Below are positions 45,697-55,944 of a stretch of DNA of 64,000 nucleotides, in pieces. The notes under the pieces were generated by a model. That model had not been told where the DNA came from. It saw only the letters and a program-made list of their open reading frames with translations, and ran no database searches. Where the stretch lies: positions 1 through 64,000 of the forward strand of contig CALKNZ010000011.1 in assembly GCA_938091995.1 (NCBI GenBank), in the 5' to 3' direction. Position numbers and translations under genes: made by a program. Every line of letters begins with the position of its first letter. Positions within the stretch are counted from its first letter, which is position 1. The DNA comes from an uncultured Luminiphilus sp. (lineage in GTDB: Bacteria; Pseudomonadota; Gammaproteobacteria; Pseudomonadales; Halieaceae).

Positions 45697-48450
45697 TTAA
45701 GTCGCCACGACCACCCTAAGTGCTTGGCTGACAGCTTGTGTATCGCCAACGGAGGCCAGTGTTGCAGCGATACGTGACTCCAGTTCAACGATCTCAATAT
45801 CGCGCACAGCAGGATTAACGCTGCGCAAGTACACAAGGCGATTGAGCTCTGCACCCAGCTGCTCATTTATTGCGGTAGCCGCATCCCGTTTTCTTGTTTC
45901 CAGCTCGGCTTTAGCTAAGGCGTCGGCCGCTTTTAGCTGTTGCTCCAGCAAGGATCGAATTCTCCTCATCACATTGGCAGCGGTTGCAGTAGCGACGGGA
46001 CCAACCATACGATTGAGCGCCTGATGCCCCATACTCTTAGCGCGATCGATGCACTTAGGGTCAATGACAAAGCGCAAAGGGGTCTGGTCGACATAGCGAC
46101 CCATTTCAAGGTGGCTCGGCGCCATGCAGTCGAGGCTATACACACATTCCAGCAACACAGTGCCACCGGGTATCTTGGGGTGCTTGAGCGTCCCCAAGGC
46201 CGAATTTCCTAGTTCGCTACTCAATACGACCGACATGGCTTCTCGGAGCAACGGGTGTTCCCGAGTCAAAAATAATACGTCATCCCGCGCCAGAGCGGTT
46301 TCTCGATCAAAACTGACCACGGTGCCATCTTCATTGAGACCTGGCAGTTCACCTGTAATCATCATTTCTGTCGGTTTCAACAACTGAGTCGTTTCAGAGT
46401 GGTAGTCCTGACTCACGCCAATGCGGTCAAATAAAAGTTCTGCAAAGTTCAGAACCTGATCAGGTGTTTCTTCCCGTCGAATGGTGTCAATAATCGCGGC
46501 GCCGCGCTCGGGGTTGTGAGAATTCAACTCCAACAAACGATCACGCCCTTCACGCATTTCTAATTCCAGTGAAGTGCGCAGTTCAAGAGATGCCTTTAGC
46601 AACTGTTCGACTGAGGCGTGAGGATTTGCTAGCGCCGTATCGAGCTCCTGCTGAAACTTTTGTAAGACGGTATAGCCCACGGCACAACTACTGGTAAACG
46701 CTCCGAGAGCTCGATCGTGCCACTGAAAGAGCACCTCCTGAGCACTATTGCGTAGGAAGGGCACATGGATCAACACCTCGGCTGTCTGGCCAATTCTGTC
46801 CAATCTACCGATACGCTGTTCTAACAAATCAGGATTTTTGGGCAGGTCAAAGCAAATAAGGTGATGGGCAAATTGGAAATTGCGACCTTCACTGCCAATT
46901 TCAGAGCAAATTAGCGCCTGTGCGCCACCGTGTTCATCGGCGAAATACGCTGCGGCACGATCACGTTCAACAAGTGTCAGTCCCTCGTGAAAAGCGGCAC
47001 AGCGAATACCTGCACGCAAATGCAGTTGATGTTCTAGTGCTAGGGCGGTCGTTGCATTTGCGGCGATCACCAGCACTTTCTCTGGACGTAATGCGCGAAG
47101 CTGAGCCTCTAGCCATCGGACACGTGGATCGTGTTCTAGCCATTGCTCTTCTGGGAAAGAGACCTCTGGAAACAGCTCCCCACGGTTTTCACTATATATT
47201 TCAGGCGGATCCAAAGGGTAGGCAGACAACTTACGGGTCGGAAATCCAGGTACTGACGCGCGGGTATTGCGGAATAACACACGCCCTGTTCCGTAGCGAT
47301 CAAGTAATTGTCTGATTTGGGATTCACTATCTGCATTTTTATCGACCCCCGAGGGCAGAGAAACGACCTTTTGACCCGACTGAAGCAACTCAATAACACC
47401 ATTCCACTCAGTAAATAGCGCTTGTTCTGCCAGGAAAGCTGTCAAATCACTGAATCGATCGGGATCCAATAGACGAAGTCTGTCAAAGTGGCTCTCTATG
47501 CCGGCCTGCTCCGGCGTGGCCGTTAGGAGAAGTAGGCCAGTACAACGGACCGCAAGGGCCTCAACAAAGCCTGAAAGAGCCTCCTCCTGAGCATTCTGAT
47601 GACTCAGATGATGCGCCTCATCAACAATAACCATGTCCCAGTGCGCAGCTAGGGCACTAGCTCTAGCATCTTCATGCTCAGCCATGAGCGAAAAAGGGCA
47701 TAAAATTAGCTGCTCTGAGTCGAAAGCTGATTCGATTTCAAGGTCAGTTAGGCGGTCATGATCAAATAAAGAAAACGCCAAACTAAAGCGCCTTAGCATC
47801 TCGACGAGCCACTGGTGTATCAAAGAGTCAGGAACGAGAATCAGAACTCTGGAGGCTCGTCCGGAGGCGAGTTGTTGCGACAGGATAAGGCCCGCTTCAA
47901 TCGTTTTGCCAAGTCCGACTTCGTCCGCTAGCAGCACTCTGGGGGCCATGCGCGTACCCACTTCGCTGGCGATATAAACCTGATGAGACAGTAGTGATGT
48001 TCGTGCTCCTAGGAGGCCGCGCACGGCACTACCTGAGAAATGGGCGCGTTGCTTTAATGTTTCGTAGCGGAGTTGGAAGTCGAGTAGCTTGTCTAATTGA
48101 TTGTTTAAAAGCCGATCTCTAGGCGAGCGGAGTTGTATGTGGGGATCAATGTCAAGCTCGGAAACGAGCTCTTGTTCCCCAGCATCACTTTCGATCAGGT
48201 AGGCGAGGATCCCCTCAGATTCGTGCCGTTCCAAAACCGTATATTCGTGCCCATTGATATGTTGGTAACGGTCGCCGCTTTCGAGGATCAGTCGTGTCAA
48301 AGGCGCACGATCTGTTGCGTAGGTGCGTTCTTCTCCGACTGCGGGAAAATGCAAAGTTATCCGTCTTCCATCGAGCTCCACTACAATCCCCAGGCCTAGT
48401 TCGACGTCAGCATGACTGACCCAACGTTGCCCGATCGCAAATTCACTCAT
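45697..48450 (-). CDS. rapA: RNA polymerase-associated ATPase RapA
   Basis: SWI2/SNF2 ATPase that binds RNA polymerase and helps recycle it after transcription. The 917 residues are slightly shorter than E. coli RapA (968). It has the N-terminal Tudor-like regions (GQRWVSHADVELGLG), the Walker A motif DEVGLGKTIEAG, DEAHH, LLTATPEQ, and the C-terminal helicase motif RIGRLDRIGQ. The C-terminal spacer is shortened but the RapA-specific end is present. The ATG overlaps the tatD stop by four bases. Confidence 0.94.
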   Translation of the reverse strand: MSEFAIGQRWVSHADVELGLGIVVELDGRRITLHFPAVGEERTYATDRAPLTRLILESGDRYQHINGHEYTVLERHESEGILAYLIESDAGEQELVSELDIDPHIQLRSPRDRLLNNQLDKLLDFQLRYETLKQRAHFSGSAVRGLLGARTSLLSHQVYIASEVGTRMAPRVLLADEVGLGKTIEAGLILSQQLASGRASRVLILVPDSLIHQWLVEMLRRFSLAFSLFDHDRLTDLEIESAFDSEQLILCPFSLMAEHEDARASALAAHWDMVIVDEAHHLSHQNAQEEALSGFVEALAVRCTGLLLLTATPEQAGIESHFDRLRLLDPDRFSDLTAFLAEQALFTEWNGVIELLQSGQKVVSLPSGVDKNADSESQIRQLLDRYGTGRVLFRNTRASVPGFPTRKLSAYPLDPPEIYSENRGELFPEVSFPEEQWLEHDPRVRWLEAQLRALRPEKVLVIAANATTALALEHQLHLRAGIRCAAFHEGLTLVERDRAAAYFADEHGGAQALICSEIGSEGRNFQFAHHLICFDLPKNPDLLEQRIGRLDRIGQTAEVLIHVPFLRNSAQEVLFQWHDRALGAFTSSCAVGYTVLQKFQQELDTALANPHASVEQLLKASLELRTSLELEMREGRDRLLELNSHNPERGAAIIDTIRREETPDQVLNFAELLFDRIGVSQDYHSETTQLLKPTEMMITGELPGLNEDGTVVSFDRETALARDDVLFLTREHPLLREAMSVVLSSELGNSALGTLKHPKIPGGTVLLECVYSLDCMAPSHLEMGRYVDQTPLRFVIDPKCIDRAKSMGHQALNRMVGPVATATAANVMRRIRSLLEQQLKAADALAKAELETRKRDAATAINEQLGAELNRLVYLRSVNPAVRDIEIVELESRIAATLASVGDTQAVSQALRVVVAT

Positions 48451-49259
48451 GGATCAGCGAAAAACAGCGCCATGCTGTTTCTCCGAACGGCTCTCAACAG
48501 TGCTTCAACGGGCATGTTTTTAATCTCAGCAATTTGTGCGGCAATTAGCGGTAAAAAGCGGGGGGAATTTACCCGACCACGAAAGGGGACCGGCGTGAGG
48601 TAGGGGGCATCGGTTTCTAATACGATTTTATCGATTGGGGTGGCGTCGATAACGGCGCGCACATTGTCGGCGTTTTTGAACGTGCAGATACCATTAAATC
48701 CCAAACAAAACCCCTCGGATAGACAAAAGTCGGCGAGGCTTTGAGAGCTGGTAAAACTATGGATCACTCCTTTTTTCTTCAAATGCCTTGCGTGGTTTTC
48801 CAGCACGGCACGGGTGTCGGCATCCGCCTCTCGTGTGTGTATGACTACGGGCAGATCTAACTCGGCGGCTAGAGCCAGCTGCGCCTCAAATGCTTCAGTC
48901 TGAGCTTTAGGGGAGGCGTGCTCATAGTAGTAGTCTAGACCAATCTCGCCGATCGCCACGACCTTGTGGTGAGCAGCCCCTCGGGCTACAGCTTGAGCTA
49001 CCGATGTGTTCCATGATGAGGCTTCATGGGGATGTATACCTTGTGTGCCCCAAATATTTTCATGGCCATCGCACAGGTCCAACACAGTCGATAGATTATC
49101 CGGTGACACCGCAATGGTAACAATACGCTCCACGCCGGCCTCACAAATCGCACGCAGTTCTTCGTGCATAGTCTCCTGCGCCAGATAATCGAGGTGACAG
49201 TGCGTCTCGATAATGGGCGTTTGGAAGTGTGGAATCGATTGGAGGGTGCGTTTAGACAT
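48447..49259 (-). CDS. tatD: TatD-family metal-dependent hydrolase
   Basis: TIM-barrel metal nuclease of the TatD family, 270 residues from the ATG at 49259. Metal ligands appear in ETHCHLDY (HxH), GEIGLDYYY (Glu), VIHTREA (His), IHSFTSS (His) and LETDAPYLTP (Asp). Family members are 3'-5' DNA exonucleases or deoxyribonucleases, but substrates differ among paralogues. It precedes rapA with a four-base overlap; in Pseudomonas a tatD paralogue follows pilZ, which is not the case here. Confidence 0.92.
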   Translation of the reverse strand: MSKRTLQSIPHFQTPIIETHCHLDYLAQETMHEELRAICEAGVERIVTIAVSPDNLSTVLDLCDGHENIWGTQGIHPHEASSWNTSVAQAVARGAAHHKVVAIGEIGLDYYYEHASPKAQTEAFEAQLALAAELDLPVVIHTREADADTRAVLENHARHLKKKGVIHSFTSSQSLADFCLSEGFCLGFNGICTFKNADNVRAVIDATPIDKIVLETDAPYLTPVPFRGRVNSPRFLPLIAAQIAEIKNMPVEALLRAVRRNSMALFFADP

Positions 49260-49341
49260 GAACAGCAGCAAACTTAGACCGCGCTATTATGCCACTTCTT
49301 AGTGACCATAGAAATAGTTGGCAGGCATTCCCGGATTAAAC

Positions 49342-50283
49342 CTAGCCGCGGTGAACGGTTCGTAAACGCATACTTCGAACCGTATCGACGATTTCGTTCC
49401 ACAGCCATTGGTGAGCGGGAGACGCCTGGGTTCGTCTGTGAGCTACCAGTGCGTAGTCCACATATTGAGCGTCTTCTGGGGGTAACGGCAACGCAATAAC
49501 GTCCCGGGTTGCGCCTTGATTCCTTGCGAGATAGGCCGGGCAAACCAAAGTGAAATTTGTTTCCCTAAGTATCTCTAACGCGGTTAAAAGGTGCGATGTT
49601 TCCAGCATTGCGACAGAGCCTGCTCGCATTTTCGCATGAGGAGAGAGTGGCAACTCGGTATCACTGCGATCAGATACATACAGGCTGATAGCAGGATACT
49701 CTGTCAGGCTGTCCCTAGTGAGTGGCCTACTGGCCAAGGGGTGACCATCTCGCACAAATACTGCTAGGGGTGATCCTCCTAGAGACTGGTACCGGAATTC
49801 CTCAGAATAATCAGACCGAGTCAATTGCACAGCGAAATCCAGCCCACCTGCCGCAAGTTTATCAAGTTGGCCCTCCACTCGAGTGATTGTTCGCAGGCTT
49901 AGGCCCGGTGCAATCTTTTGTAATCGCGCCGTGAGTGGCGGAAGCAGGGAGAGTCCCACATATTCAGAGATGGCTATGGTGATCTCTCCTTTGTAGGTGC
50001 TGGGTGAAAAATCACCCGCCTCAAGGAGTGCTTCAGCGGCAGCTAACAGTGCAGGTAGTTCAGCAGCAATAGACAGTGCTCTGGGCGTCGGCTGAATTCC
50101 GCGTTTCGAGCGCACAAATAGCGGGTCATTGAAGGTCTCCCTGAGGCGGCCTAAGGTTTTAGACATTGCCGGTTGGGTGATGGACATTCGTTTCGCTGCT
50201 GATGAGACGCTGCATTCTTCCAGTAGTATTTGCAATGAAACCAATAGGTTAAGGTCAACTTTTGAGAGCTTTTTAATATCCAT
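49342..50283 (-). CDS. LysR-family transcriptional regulator
   Basis: A 313-residue LysR regulator. The N-terminal helix-turn-helix is LEECSVSSAAKRMSITQPA followed by MSKTLGRLRETFNDPLF; the rest is the periplasmic-binding-like effector domain. The ATG at 50283 begins the family pattern MDIKKLSKVDLNLLVSLQ; an upstream frame to 50415 is low-quality. No target gene is obvious: the divergent neighbour is a TPR protein behind an orphan terminator. The NodD/PcpR-like N-terminus hints at control by small aromatic compounds, which is speculative. Confidence 0.9.
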   Translation of the reverse strand: MDIKKLSKVDLNLLVSLQILLEECSVSSAAKRMSITQPAMSKTLGRLRETFNDPLFVRSKRGIQPTPRALSIAAELPALLAAAEALLEAGDFSPSTYKGEITIAISEYVGLSLLPPLTARLQKIAPGLSLRTITRVEGQLDKLAAGGLDFAVQLTRSDYSEEFRYQSLGGSPLAVFVRDGHPLASRPLTRDSLTEYPAISLYVSDRSDTELPLSPHAKMRAGSVAMLETSHLLTALEILRETNFTLVCPAYLARNQGATRDVIALPLPPEDAQYVDYALVAHRRTQASPAHQWLWNEIVDTVRSMRLRTVHRG

Positions 50284-50435
50284 AAATTCAATAATGCCAT
50301 GAAAGAATATAAAAGATGAAATAAATACATTTGATTTATGTGTCCAGGAATAGAGAATAGCACCATTGATGTGATTACGGCAGTTAGTGGCCTTTGCCCT
50401 ACGGCTGCAACTCACTCAGGTCCTTTTAAGTTTTT

Positions 50436-50461
50436 ACCCGCCATTTGGCGGGTTTTTTTTT
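50436..50461 (+). terminator. Orphan plus-strand rho-independent terminator
   Basis: ACCCGCC (50436-50442) pairs with GGCGGGT (50447-50453), seven pairs with a four-base loop, followed by a run of nine T. No plus-strand gene lies upstream; the region from 50284 to 50435 is the leader between the divergent LysR gene and the next plus-strand gene. It could end a short RNA or attenuate the gene at 50486. Confidence 0.85.
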
Positions 50462-50485
50462 GTGCCATAGGTTTACACTAGCTTC

Positions 50486-51751
50486 ATGTTTGGTCATTTA
50501 AAGTCCCGGAATCTTTCCCTGCATCAGGGGGTGTTTTACATCTTACTGCTGGCAGGCTGGGCCTCCGCCGGCGTTGCGGGAGAGCCTCAGCCCTGGGGTA
50601 TCCATATTCTCTGGCCAGACACCCCGGGGGCTGAATTAGGGGCAGGGGAACCCTCATCAGCGCTGACTGTTCAGCGACGTCTGGAAGCCACTGCAAGGGA
50701 GATTGAGGCTCTGGAAGCGAGCCTAGGGCCCTATTCGCCTGAGCTGACACCCAAGCTAGTCAATGCGGCTCGAGAGGCTCAAGAGTATGGAGTGGCTGAA
50801 ACAGCCCTTGAATTTTATAAGTGGGCATTACACAGCACACGGATAAACAACGGATTGAGCACTGCCGAACAACTCCCCTTACTCGAGAGTATTCTTGAAT
50901 TGTTGCGTGATAAAGGCGACCCCATCGATGTTGGACGCCAGATCGATTACTTTTATCGACTCTTAGGTCGCGGTGCTGAACCTTGGACAGATCAGCGCCT
51001 AGAAGCTTCGGTTCGGTGGCTGTCGGTGCAGAGTGAGATCTTCGCGAGTATGGCGTGGTCTGGTAAAGAGTCTGATGTTTTGTTCGTCATAAGACACGGC
51101 GATGATATGACTAAAGCCGTCTGCGAAAGTGATCAGTGGCAGCAACCTTGGTGTAAATTCCTGAGTCTTGAGGTCCTTAAACTCTATTATTTAGTCGATT
51201 TCAATGTTGACCCTCTAGTGGCGGATACCTTTGGTGTCTCTCAAGATCGCTACCCCAGTCCTTACCAGCAAAATCGCGATCAATCGCCAGGTGAGTTTCG
51301 CTTGCGCAATATCGAAAGCACGCTGGGATCCAGCGCGAGAGGACTCATTGATCGTGCACTGAAGATATTTCCCAATGACGAGGTCTTGCTACATGCCAAG
51401 GCCGATTGGTTAATGCTAAAGGGGCGGCAGGCGCAGGCACTAGACATTTATCGGGAGTTGCAACGCCAGGGCAGCTATGATTTTTCAAGTCCGGGGGCGC
51501 TGCCAGAAATTCCCAAGCTGAGCCGCGATCATCGCTTTAGCCGCGAGTGGTCGACCTTTGATATTCGCGCAGAGGTCACCCCCCGAGGCAACCTCAAAAA
51601 TGTTGAGGTAAACGAAAAGTCCTCTCCTGAAAATAAGTTGGCAGGGTTTGCCCGGCGTCAGTTACGTGACATGCGCTTTCGACCCGCCTTAACGGAGTCT
51701 GGAGAAGCCACAGAGAGCACTATTGTCTGGCAGGTGAAAGTGCTGCGTTAA
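50486..51751 (+). CDS. Exported TPR-like protein with a TonB-like C-terminus
   Basis: I do not recognise a named family. The 421 residues start with a signal sequence (hydrophobic 14-31, likely cut near VAG). The middle is helical with TPR-like repeats: AAREAQEYGVAETALEFYKWAL and RALKIFPNDEVLLHAKADWLM (each ending at about 20 residues). The last 60 residues (EVTPRGNLKNVEV to MRFRPAL) resemble the C-terminal beta domain of TonB-like proteins, where an R-FRPA motif is common. Starts 25 bases after an orphan terminator, with no good ribosome site, and is convergent with the methyltransferase gene. Function unknown. Confidence 0.8.
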   Translation: MFGHLKSRNLSLHQGVFYILLLAGWASAGVAGEPQPWGIHILWPDTPGAELGAGEPSSALTVQRRLEATAREIEALEASLGPYSPELTPKLVNAAREAQEYGVAETALEFYKWALHSTRINNGLSTAEQLPLLESILELLRDKGDPIDVGRQIDYFYRLLGRGAEPWTDQRLEASVRWLSVQSEIFASMAWSGKESDVLFVIRHGDDMTKAVCESDQWQQPWCKFLSLEVLKLYYLVDFNVDPLVADTFGVSQDRYPSPYQQNRDQSPGEFRLRNIESTLGSSARGLIDRALKIFPNDEVLLHAKADWLMLKGRQAQALDIYRELQRQGSYDFSSPGALPEIPKLSRDHRFSREWSTFDIRAEVTPRGNLKNVEVNEKSSPENKLAGFARRQLRDMRFRPALTESGEATESTIVWQVKVLR

Positions 51752-51762
51752 ACACAAAATGG

Positions 51763-52404
51763 CTACTGATTATTGATGACCAGCAGTGCTCCAGTCGCTT
51801 TGATTTTCCCTTTGAGTGCCCAATGTATGAGCTCACCACCATGGCGGGTAATGGCTTTTTCTGCCATTTCATGGAAGGTAGGTCGCTCCGGGTCGGCAAT
51901 CACAATTTGGCCAACGCCGGCATCAATTGCACGATCTATTAACTTGCCAACGGGTTTGACGAGTTCCTCCCAAAAACAAACATCTGCTGCAACTAAAAGG
52001 TCGAAGGATCTGAGTTGGGATTTTTTCAATGCTTCGAAGCGCCGTACCATCGGTGTTGTGGTGACGCCATTGAGTTCAGCCACAGCATTGAGATACGGAA
52101 AAACTGCTGGGTCAGCGTCGAGTGAGGTCACAGAAGCGCCAAACTTTTTCGCGCACCAAATACCTGTAATACCCCAGCCACAACCGGCATCGAGCACCTG
52201 ATTAACAGTTTCTGGCGGATTTTTGTGAAGATAATCCATAATAAGAAAACTGGAACGCCACAGCTTCGTCCCGTGGATAGACGGTTCGTATCCTTCCCGT
52301 TTTACTCTTCTGATAACTTTGTGACCTGCGGTTGGCAGCGTCACCCCACGAAATTTACGCTCAGTAACCTGGGGCTTTTTCACTTTGCTAACGGCATCGC
52401 TCAT
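51763..52404 (-). CDS. Class I SAM-dependent methyltransferase
   Basis: A 213-residue methyltransferase. The SAM-binding motif is VLDAGCGWGITGIWCAKKFG with the acidic ribose-binding LDADP after it, and a motif IV region DLLVAADVCFWEEL. The pattern is like the lysine or small-molecule methyltransferases of the METTL16/ETFB-KMT type; the substrate cannot be told. A basic N-terminus (KVKKPQVTERKFRG) precedes the domain. The ATG overlaps the stop of the membrane cold-shock gene (ATGA), so the two are translationally coupled and may act together. Confidence 0.85.
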   Translation of the reverse strand: MSDAVSKVKKPQVTERKFRGVTLPTAGHKVIRRVKREGYEPSIHGTKLWRSSFLIMDYLHKNPPETVNQVLDAGCGWGITGIWCAKKFGASVTSLDADPAVFPYLNAVAELNGVTTTPMVRRFEALKKSQLRSFDLLVAADVCFWEELVKPVGKLIDRAIDAGVGQIVIADPERPTFHEMAEKAITRHGGELIHWALKGKIKATGALLVINNQ

Positions 52405-52817
52405 ACAGGCATAACGCCTTCAGCCTGAGGGCCTCGGTCACTGGCCCGAACAGAGTAGGCCACGCGCTGCCCCTGTTTGATGCTGCGCTTAGCCAAACCT
52501 TCTACATTGCGATAATGAACGAACACCTCAGCGCCATCGTCTCCGACAATGAAGCCAAATCCTTTGGTGGCGTTAAACCATTTGATATTACCTTCATGGG
52601 TGCTTTTCTGTGCAAGTGCTTTCTTTTTTGGGACACCGGGAGCGCGTAGGCTGAGATCACCGATGACAGCACACAAGATGGCCAAAACGATAAGGCTGGC
52701 AAGGTGGATCCATTGGGTATCGGCGAACTGCGCCATAACTAAGTAGATGACAACAGCGATTAAATCATTGATGACAAGCCTGCCAACAAGGCTGAATTTC
52801 TGTGGGTGCGAAGACAT
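52401..52817 (-). CDS. Membrane-anchored cold-shock domain protein
   Basis: A 138-residue protein with two predicted membrane helices near the N-terminus (about 13-30 and 36-53), a basic linker (PGVPKKKALAQKS), and a C-terminal cold-shock domain at about 72-138. The RNA-binding motifs are NIKWFNATKGFGFIV (RNP1) and AEVFVHYRNV (RNP2). It would hold a nucleic-acid-binding domain at the inner membrane. The stop overlaps the methyltransferase start. A free cold-shock protein gene lies just upstream. Topology is inferred. Confidence 0.85.
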   Translation of the reverse strand: MSSHPQKFSLVGRLVINDLIAVVIYLVMAQFADTQWIHLASLIVLAILCAVIGDLSLRAPGVPKKKALAQKSTHEGNIKWFNATKGFGFIVGDDGAEVFVHYRNVEGLAKRSIKQGQRVAYSVRASDRGPQAEGVMPV

Positions 52818-52875
52818 GGGACATCCGGATTATGAAAGGAGCCGAAGTCTACCAAATCCTGACCGGTTGTAGGTG

Positions 52876-53088
52876 CTACTGTTTAGTAACTTCTTCCGCC
52901 TGAAGCCCTTTATCACCCTCTGCGAGGGTGAATTCAACCGCATCGCCTTCATTTAACGAGCGATAGCCGTCTCCTTGGATGGCACGGAAATGCACAAAAA
53001 TATCTTCTTCACGATCAGTCATCGTGATGAAACCGAAACCTTTCGCGTTGTTAAACCACTTTACAACGCCGGTTTGACGCTCAGACAT
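52876..53088 (-). CDS. Cold-shock protein (CspA family)
   Basis: A 70-residue single cold-shock domain that binds single-stranded RNA or DNA. RNP1 is KGFGFITM and RNP2 is DIFVHFRAI; the end [10 protein letters not shown] is typical of CspD/CspE-like members. A perfect AGGAG lies nine bases before the ATG. The paralogous domain in the next gene downstream suggests a shared or duplicated origin. The exact Csp subtype is not clear. Confidence 0.93.
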   Translation of the reverse strand: MSERQTGVVKWFNNAKGFGFITMTDREEDIFVHFRAIQGDGYRSLNEGDAVEFTLAEGDKGLQAEEVTKQ

Positions 53089-53134
53089 ACGCCGCTCCTT
53101 ATTTTTATTAGGTGTTATTACCAGTATCGCGACC

Positions 53135-55897
53135 TTAGTGCAATCCCTCCAGCCTCTTCAATTGTGATGCGATGGTCTGTACGGCATCTTCCGCGACCTG
53201 CTGCTTTTGTCTTTCGCTGGCCACAACCGCCTCGGGAGCACGGTCGACGAAGCTAGCATTAGAGAGTTTTCCTTGGAGTCGACTGAGCTCATCTCGCTGT
53301 TTTTGCAATTCTTTTTCAAGTCGTGTGCGCTCAGCGCCCAAATCGATAACGCCTGCCATAGGTACCAAAATTTCGAGATTTCCACACAAGGCAGACAACG
53401 ACGGCGGCACCTCTTCGTCGGCGGGTAAAATGGTGATCGATTCTAGTTTTGCCAGCTTGCGCAAATAAGCGGTGTTGCGGGTAAAACGTCGCTGATCCTC
53501 CTGTGTCCCGTTACGAACAAGAATGTCGAGGGTCTTTCCCGGTCCTAACTGACCTTCGGCACGAATGGTGCGAACGGCAACAATGACACCTTGCAGCCAC
53601 GCAACTTCGAGCTCAGCTTCAGTATCTGATTCCTGAGCCTCAAAGCTGGGCCAGGGTTGCAGCATAATAGTTTCGCCTGATTTTTCGGCGAGTGGGGCAA
53701 TGCTCTGCCAAATTTCTTCGGTGATAAAGGGCATCATAGGGTGAAGTAACCGCAGGATATTCTCGAGCACGTGCACTAAGGTATGGCGTGTGACTGTCGC
53801 CTCATCAGGGTGTAATTCTGCATCCCAGAGAATAGGTTTGGAGAGTTCAAGGTACCAATCACAGAATTCATTCCATACAAAGTCGTAAAGCGCTTGAGAT
53901 GCCAAATCAAATCGGTACTGATCAATCGCCTGCTCGCAATCTCTTCCGGCAGCGATCAGCCGGCTTAAAATCCATCGATCGGCCAAAGACGGTTCAACTC
54001 CGCTTGGGGATGGCGCCAAGCTTTCGCAGTTCCCGAGAACATAACGGGCAGCATTCCACAGCTTGTTGCAGAAGTTTCTGTAACCCTCCATTCGATGCAT
54101 ATCGAATTTAATATCACGCCCCGTTGAAGCCAGAGAATAAAAGGTGAATCGTAAGGCGTCAGTACCATAACCAGGAATGCCGTCTGGGAAATGTTTGCGC
54201 GTTTGCTTGACGATGCGCGCCGCCATTTGCGGTTGCATCATTCCCGCTGTTCGTTTTTCTACAAGGCTTTCAAGGTCAATACCATCAATCAAATCAATGG
54301 GGTCGATGACGTTACCCTTAGACTTCGACATTTTTTGTCCTTCACCATCTCTCACCAAGCCGTGAACATATACAGTATGGAAAGGAACTTCTTCGCAAAA
54401 GTGCAGCGACATCATGATCATGCGTGCGACCCAGAAAAATATGATGTCAAAGCCGGTGACCAGCACTGATGCCGGATGGAACTTTGCCATTTCAGGGGTT
54501 TTGTTGGGCCAACCCAAGGTTGAGAATGTCCAAAGGGCAGAGGAGAACCAAGTATCCAAAACATCGTCGTCTTGCGTCAGTACTAGGCTGTCGTCCAGTT
54601 GATGGGCAGCACGAACCGCGGTCTCATCAGCGCCGACAAAGACATTGCCTGCCTCGTCATACCAGGCTGGAATTCGGTGTCCCCACCAAAGTTGACGGCT
54701 GATACACCAGTCCTGAATATCACGCATCCACGCGAAATAAGTATTCTCCCACTGCTTGGGAACGAATTTGATGGTTTCATTTTCGACAGCAGTGATCGCA
54801 GGTGCCGCTAGCTTCTTAGCATCCACATACCATTGCGGCGTTAGCCAAGGTTCCACGACGACGCCCGAGCGGTCGCCTCGAGGAACTTTCAGTCGATGGT
54901 CTTCTGTTTTTTCTAACAGTCCAATGGCATCAAGATCGGCAATGATTTGCTTTCTGGCTGCGTAGCGATCGAGACCTCTATAGGCCTCTGGGGCGTTGTC
55001 ATTGATCTCAGCATTTCGCGTCAGAATATTTCGTAGGGGCAGGTCATGGCGCTGGCCCATCTCGTAATCATTGAAATCATGGGCGGGAGTAATTTTAACG
55101 CATCCGGTACCGAATTCAGGATCCACATAGTCATCGGCGATGATAGGAATCTCTCGATCACAAAGCGGTAACAAAACCATTTTCCCTATAAGGTTTTGGT
55201 AGCGCTCATCTTCAGGGTGGACAGAGACAGCCGCATCGCCCAGCATTGTTTCTGGTCTTGTAGTGGCGACAACCAAGTGGCCAGAACCATCGCTCAAAGG
55301 ATAGCGCAGGTGCCACAAGAAGCCCTGTTCCTCTTCTGCAACCACTTCAAGATCTGAAATGGCCGTGTGCAGTTTTGGGTCCCAGTTCACCAAACGCTGA
55401 CCTCGGTAGATCAGCCCTTGGTCATAGAGTTTGATAAAAACCTGCTGAACGGCATCAGACAGACCTTCATCCATGGTGAAGCGTTCACGGCTCCAGTCTG
55501 CAGAAGCGCCTAGCCGCCTAAGTTGCTGGGTGATTGTTCCACCAGATTGCTCTTTCCATTCCCAAACTTTTTCGATAAAAGCCTCTCGACCAATAGCTTC
55601 GCGTTTGACTCCTTCAGCCTCAAGCTGGCGTTCGACCAGCATCTGGGTGGCAATTCCCGCATGGTCTGTTCCCACCTGCCAGAGAGTGTCTGCACCTTTC
55701 ATCCGGTGGTAACGAATAAGAGCATCCATTATGGCTTGTTGAAAGCCGTGGCCCATATGCAGCGAGCCGGTGACATTAGGCGGTGGTATGGGTATCGAAA
55801 AAGCGGTTTCACCTCCTTGGGGGGCAAAATAGCCGCTCTGTTCCCAGGTGTCATACCATCGCTTTTCAATGTCGCCGGGAGAAAAAACCTTGTCCAT
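53135..55897 (-). CDS. valS: Valyl-tRNA synthetase
   Basis: Charges tRNA-Val; class I synthetase of 920 residues. The HIGH-type motif is HMGH at 47-50 ([13 protein letters not shown]) and KMSKS is at about 522-526. An editing domain (about 180-330) and the anticodon-binding domain follow, and the C-terminal coiled coil ([20 protein letters not shown], then [11 protein letters not shown]) is intact. It follows holC with a 47-base gap; pepA-holC-valS is a conserved order. Confidence 0.97.
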   Translation of the reverse strand: MDKVFSPGDIEKRWYDTWEQSGYFAPQGGETAFSIPIPPPNVTGSLHMGHGFQQAIMDALIRYHRMKGADTLWQVGTDHAGIATQMLVERQLEAEGVKREAIGREAFIEKVWEWKEQSGGTITQQLRRLGASADWSRERFTMDEGLSDAVQQVFIKLYDQGLIYRGQRLVNWDPKLHTAISDLEVVAEEEQGFLWHLRYPLSDGSGHLVVATTRPETMLGDAAVSVHPEDERYQNLIGKMVLLPLCDREIPIIADDYVDPEFGTGCVKITPAHDFNDYEMGQRHDLPLRNILTRNAEINDNAPEAYRGLDRYAARKQIIADLDAIGLLEKTEDHRLKVPRGDRSGVVVEPWLTPQWYVDAKKLAAPAITAVENETIKFVPKQWENTYFAWMRDIQDWCISRQLWWGHRIPAWYDEAGNVFVGADETAVRAAHQLDDSLVLTQDDDVLDTWFSSALWTFSTLGWPNKTPEMAKFHPASVLVTGFDIIFFWVARMIMMSLHFCEEVPFHTVYVHGLVRDGEGQKMSKSKGNVIDPIDLIDGIDLESLVEKRTAGMMQPQMAARIVKQTRKHFPDGIPGYGTDALRFTFYSLASTGRDIKFDMHRMEGYRNFCNKLWNAARYVLGNCESLAPSPSGVEPSLADRWILSRLIAAGRDCEQAIDQYRFDLASQALYDFVWNEFCDWYLELSKPILWDAELHPDEATVTRHTLVHVLENILRLLHPMMPFITEEIWQSIAPLAEKSGETIMLQPWPSFEAQESDTEAELEVAWLQGVIVAVRTIRAEGQLGPGKTLDILVRNGTQEDQRRFTRNTAYLRKLAKLESITILPADEEVPPSLSALCGNLEILVPMAGVIDLGAERTRLEKELQKQRDELSRLQGKLSNASFVDRAPEAVVASERQKQQVAEDAVQTIASQLKRLEGLH

Positions 55898-55944
55898 ATT
55901 ACTGTTCCGATGTAGATGGTGCCGGCCTAAAAACGGCCAAGTGA

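Noticed and set aside
45264-45866. Minus-strand open frame of 200 codons over the DUF3604 and rapA ends
   Set aside because: Covered by DUF3604 on the other strand and by rapA in another frame; no recognisable motif.
50338-50481. Small plus-strand frame (about 47 codons) between the LysR and TPR genes
   Set aside because: It reads through the terminator stem and T-run (giving Phe repeats) and has no ribosome site.
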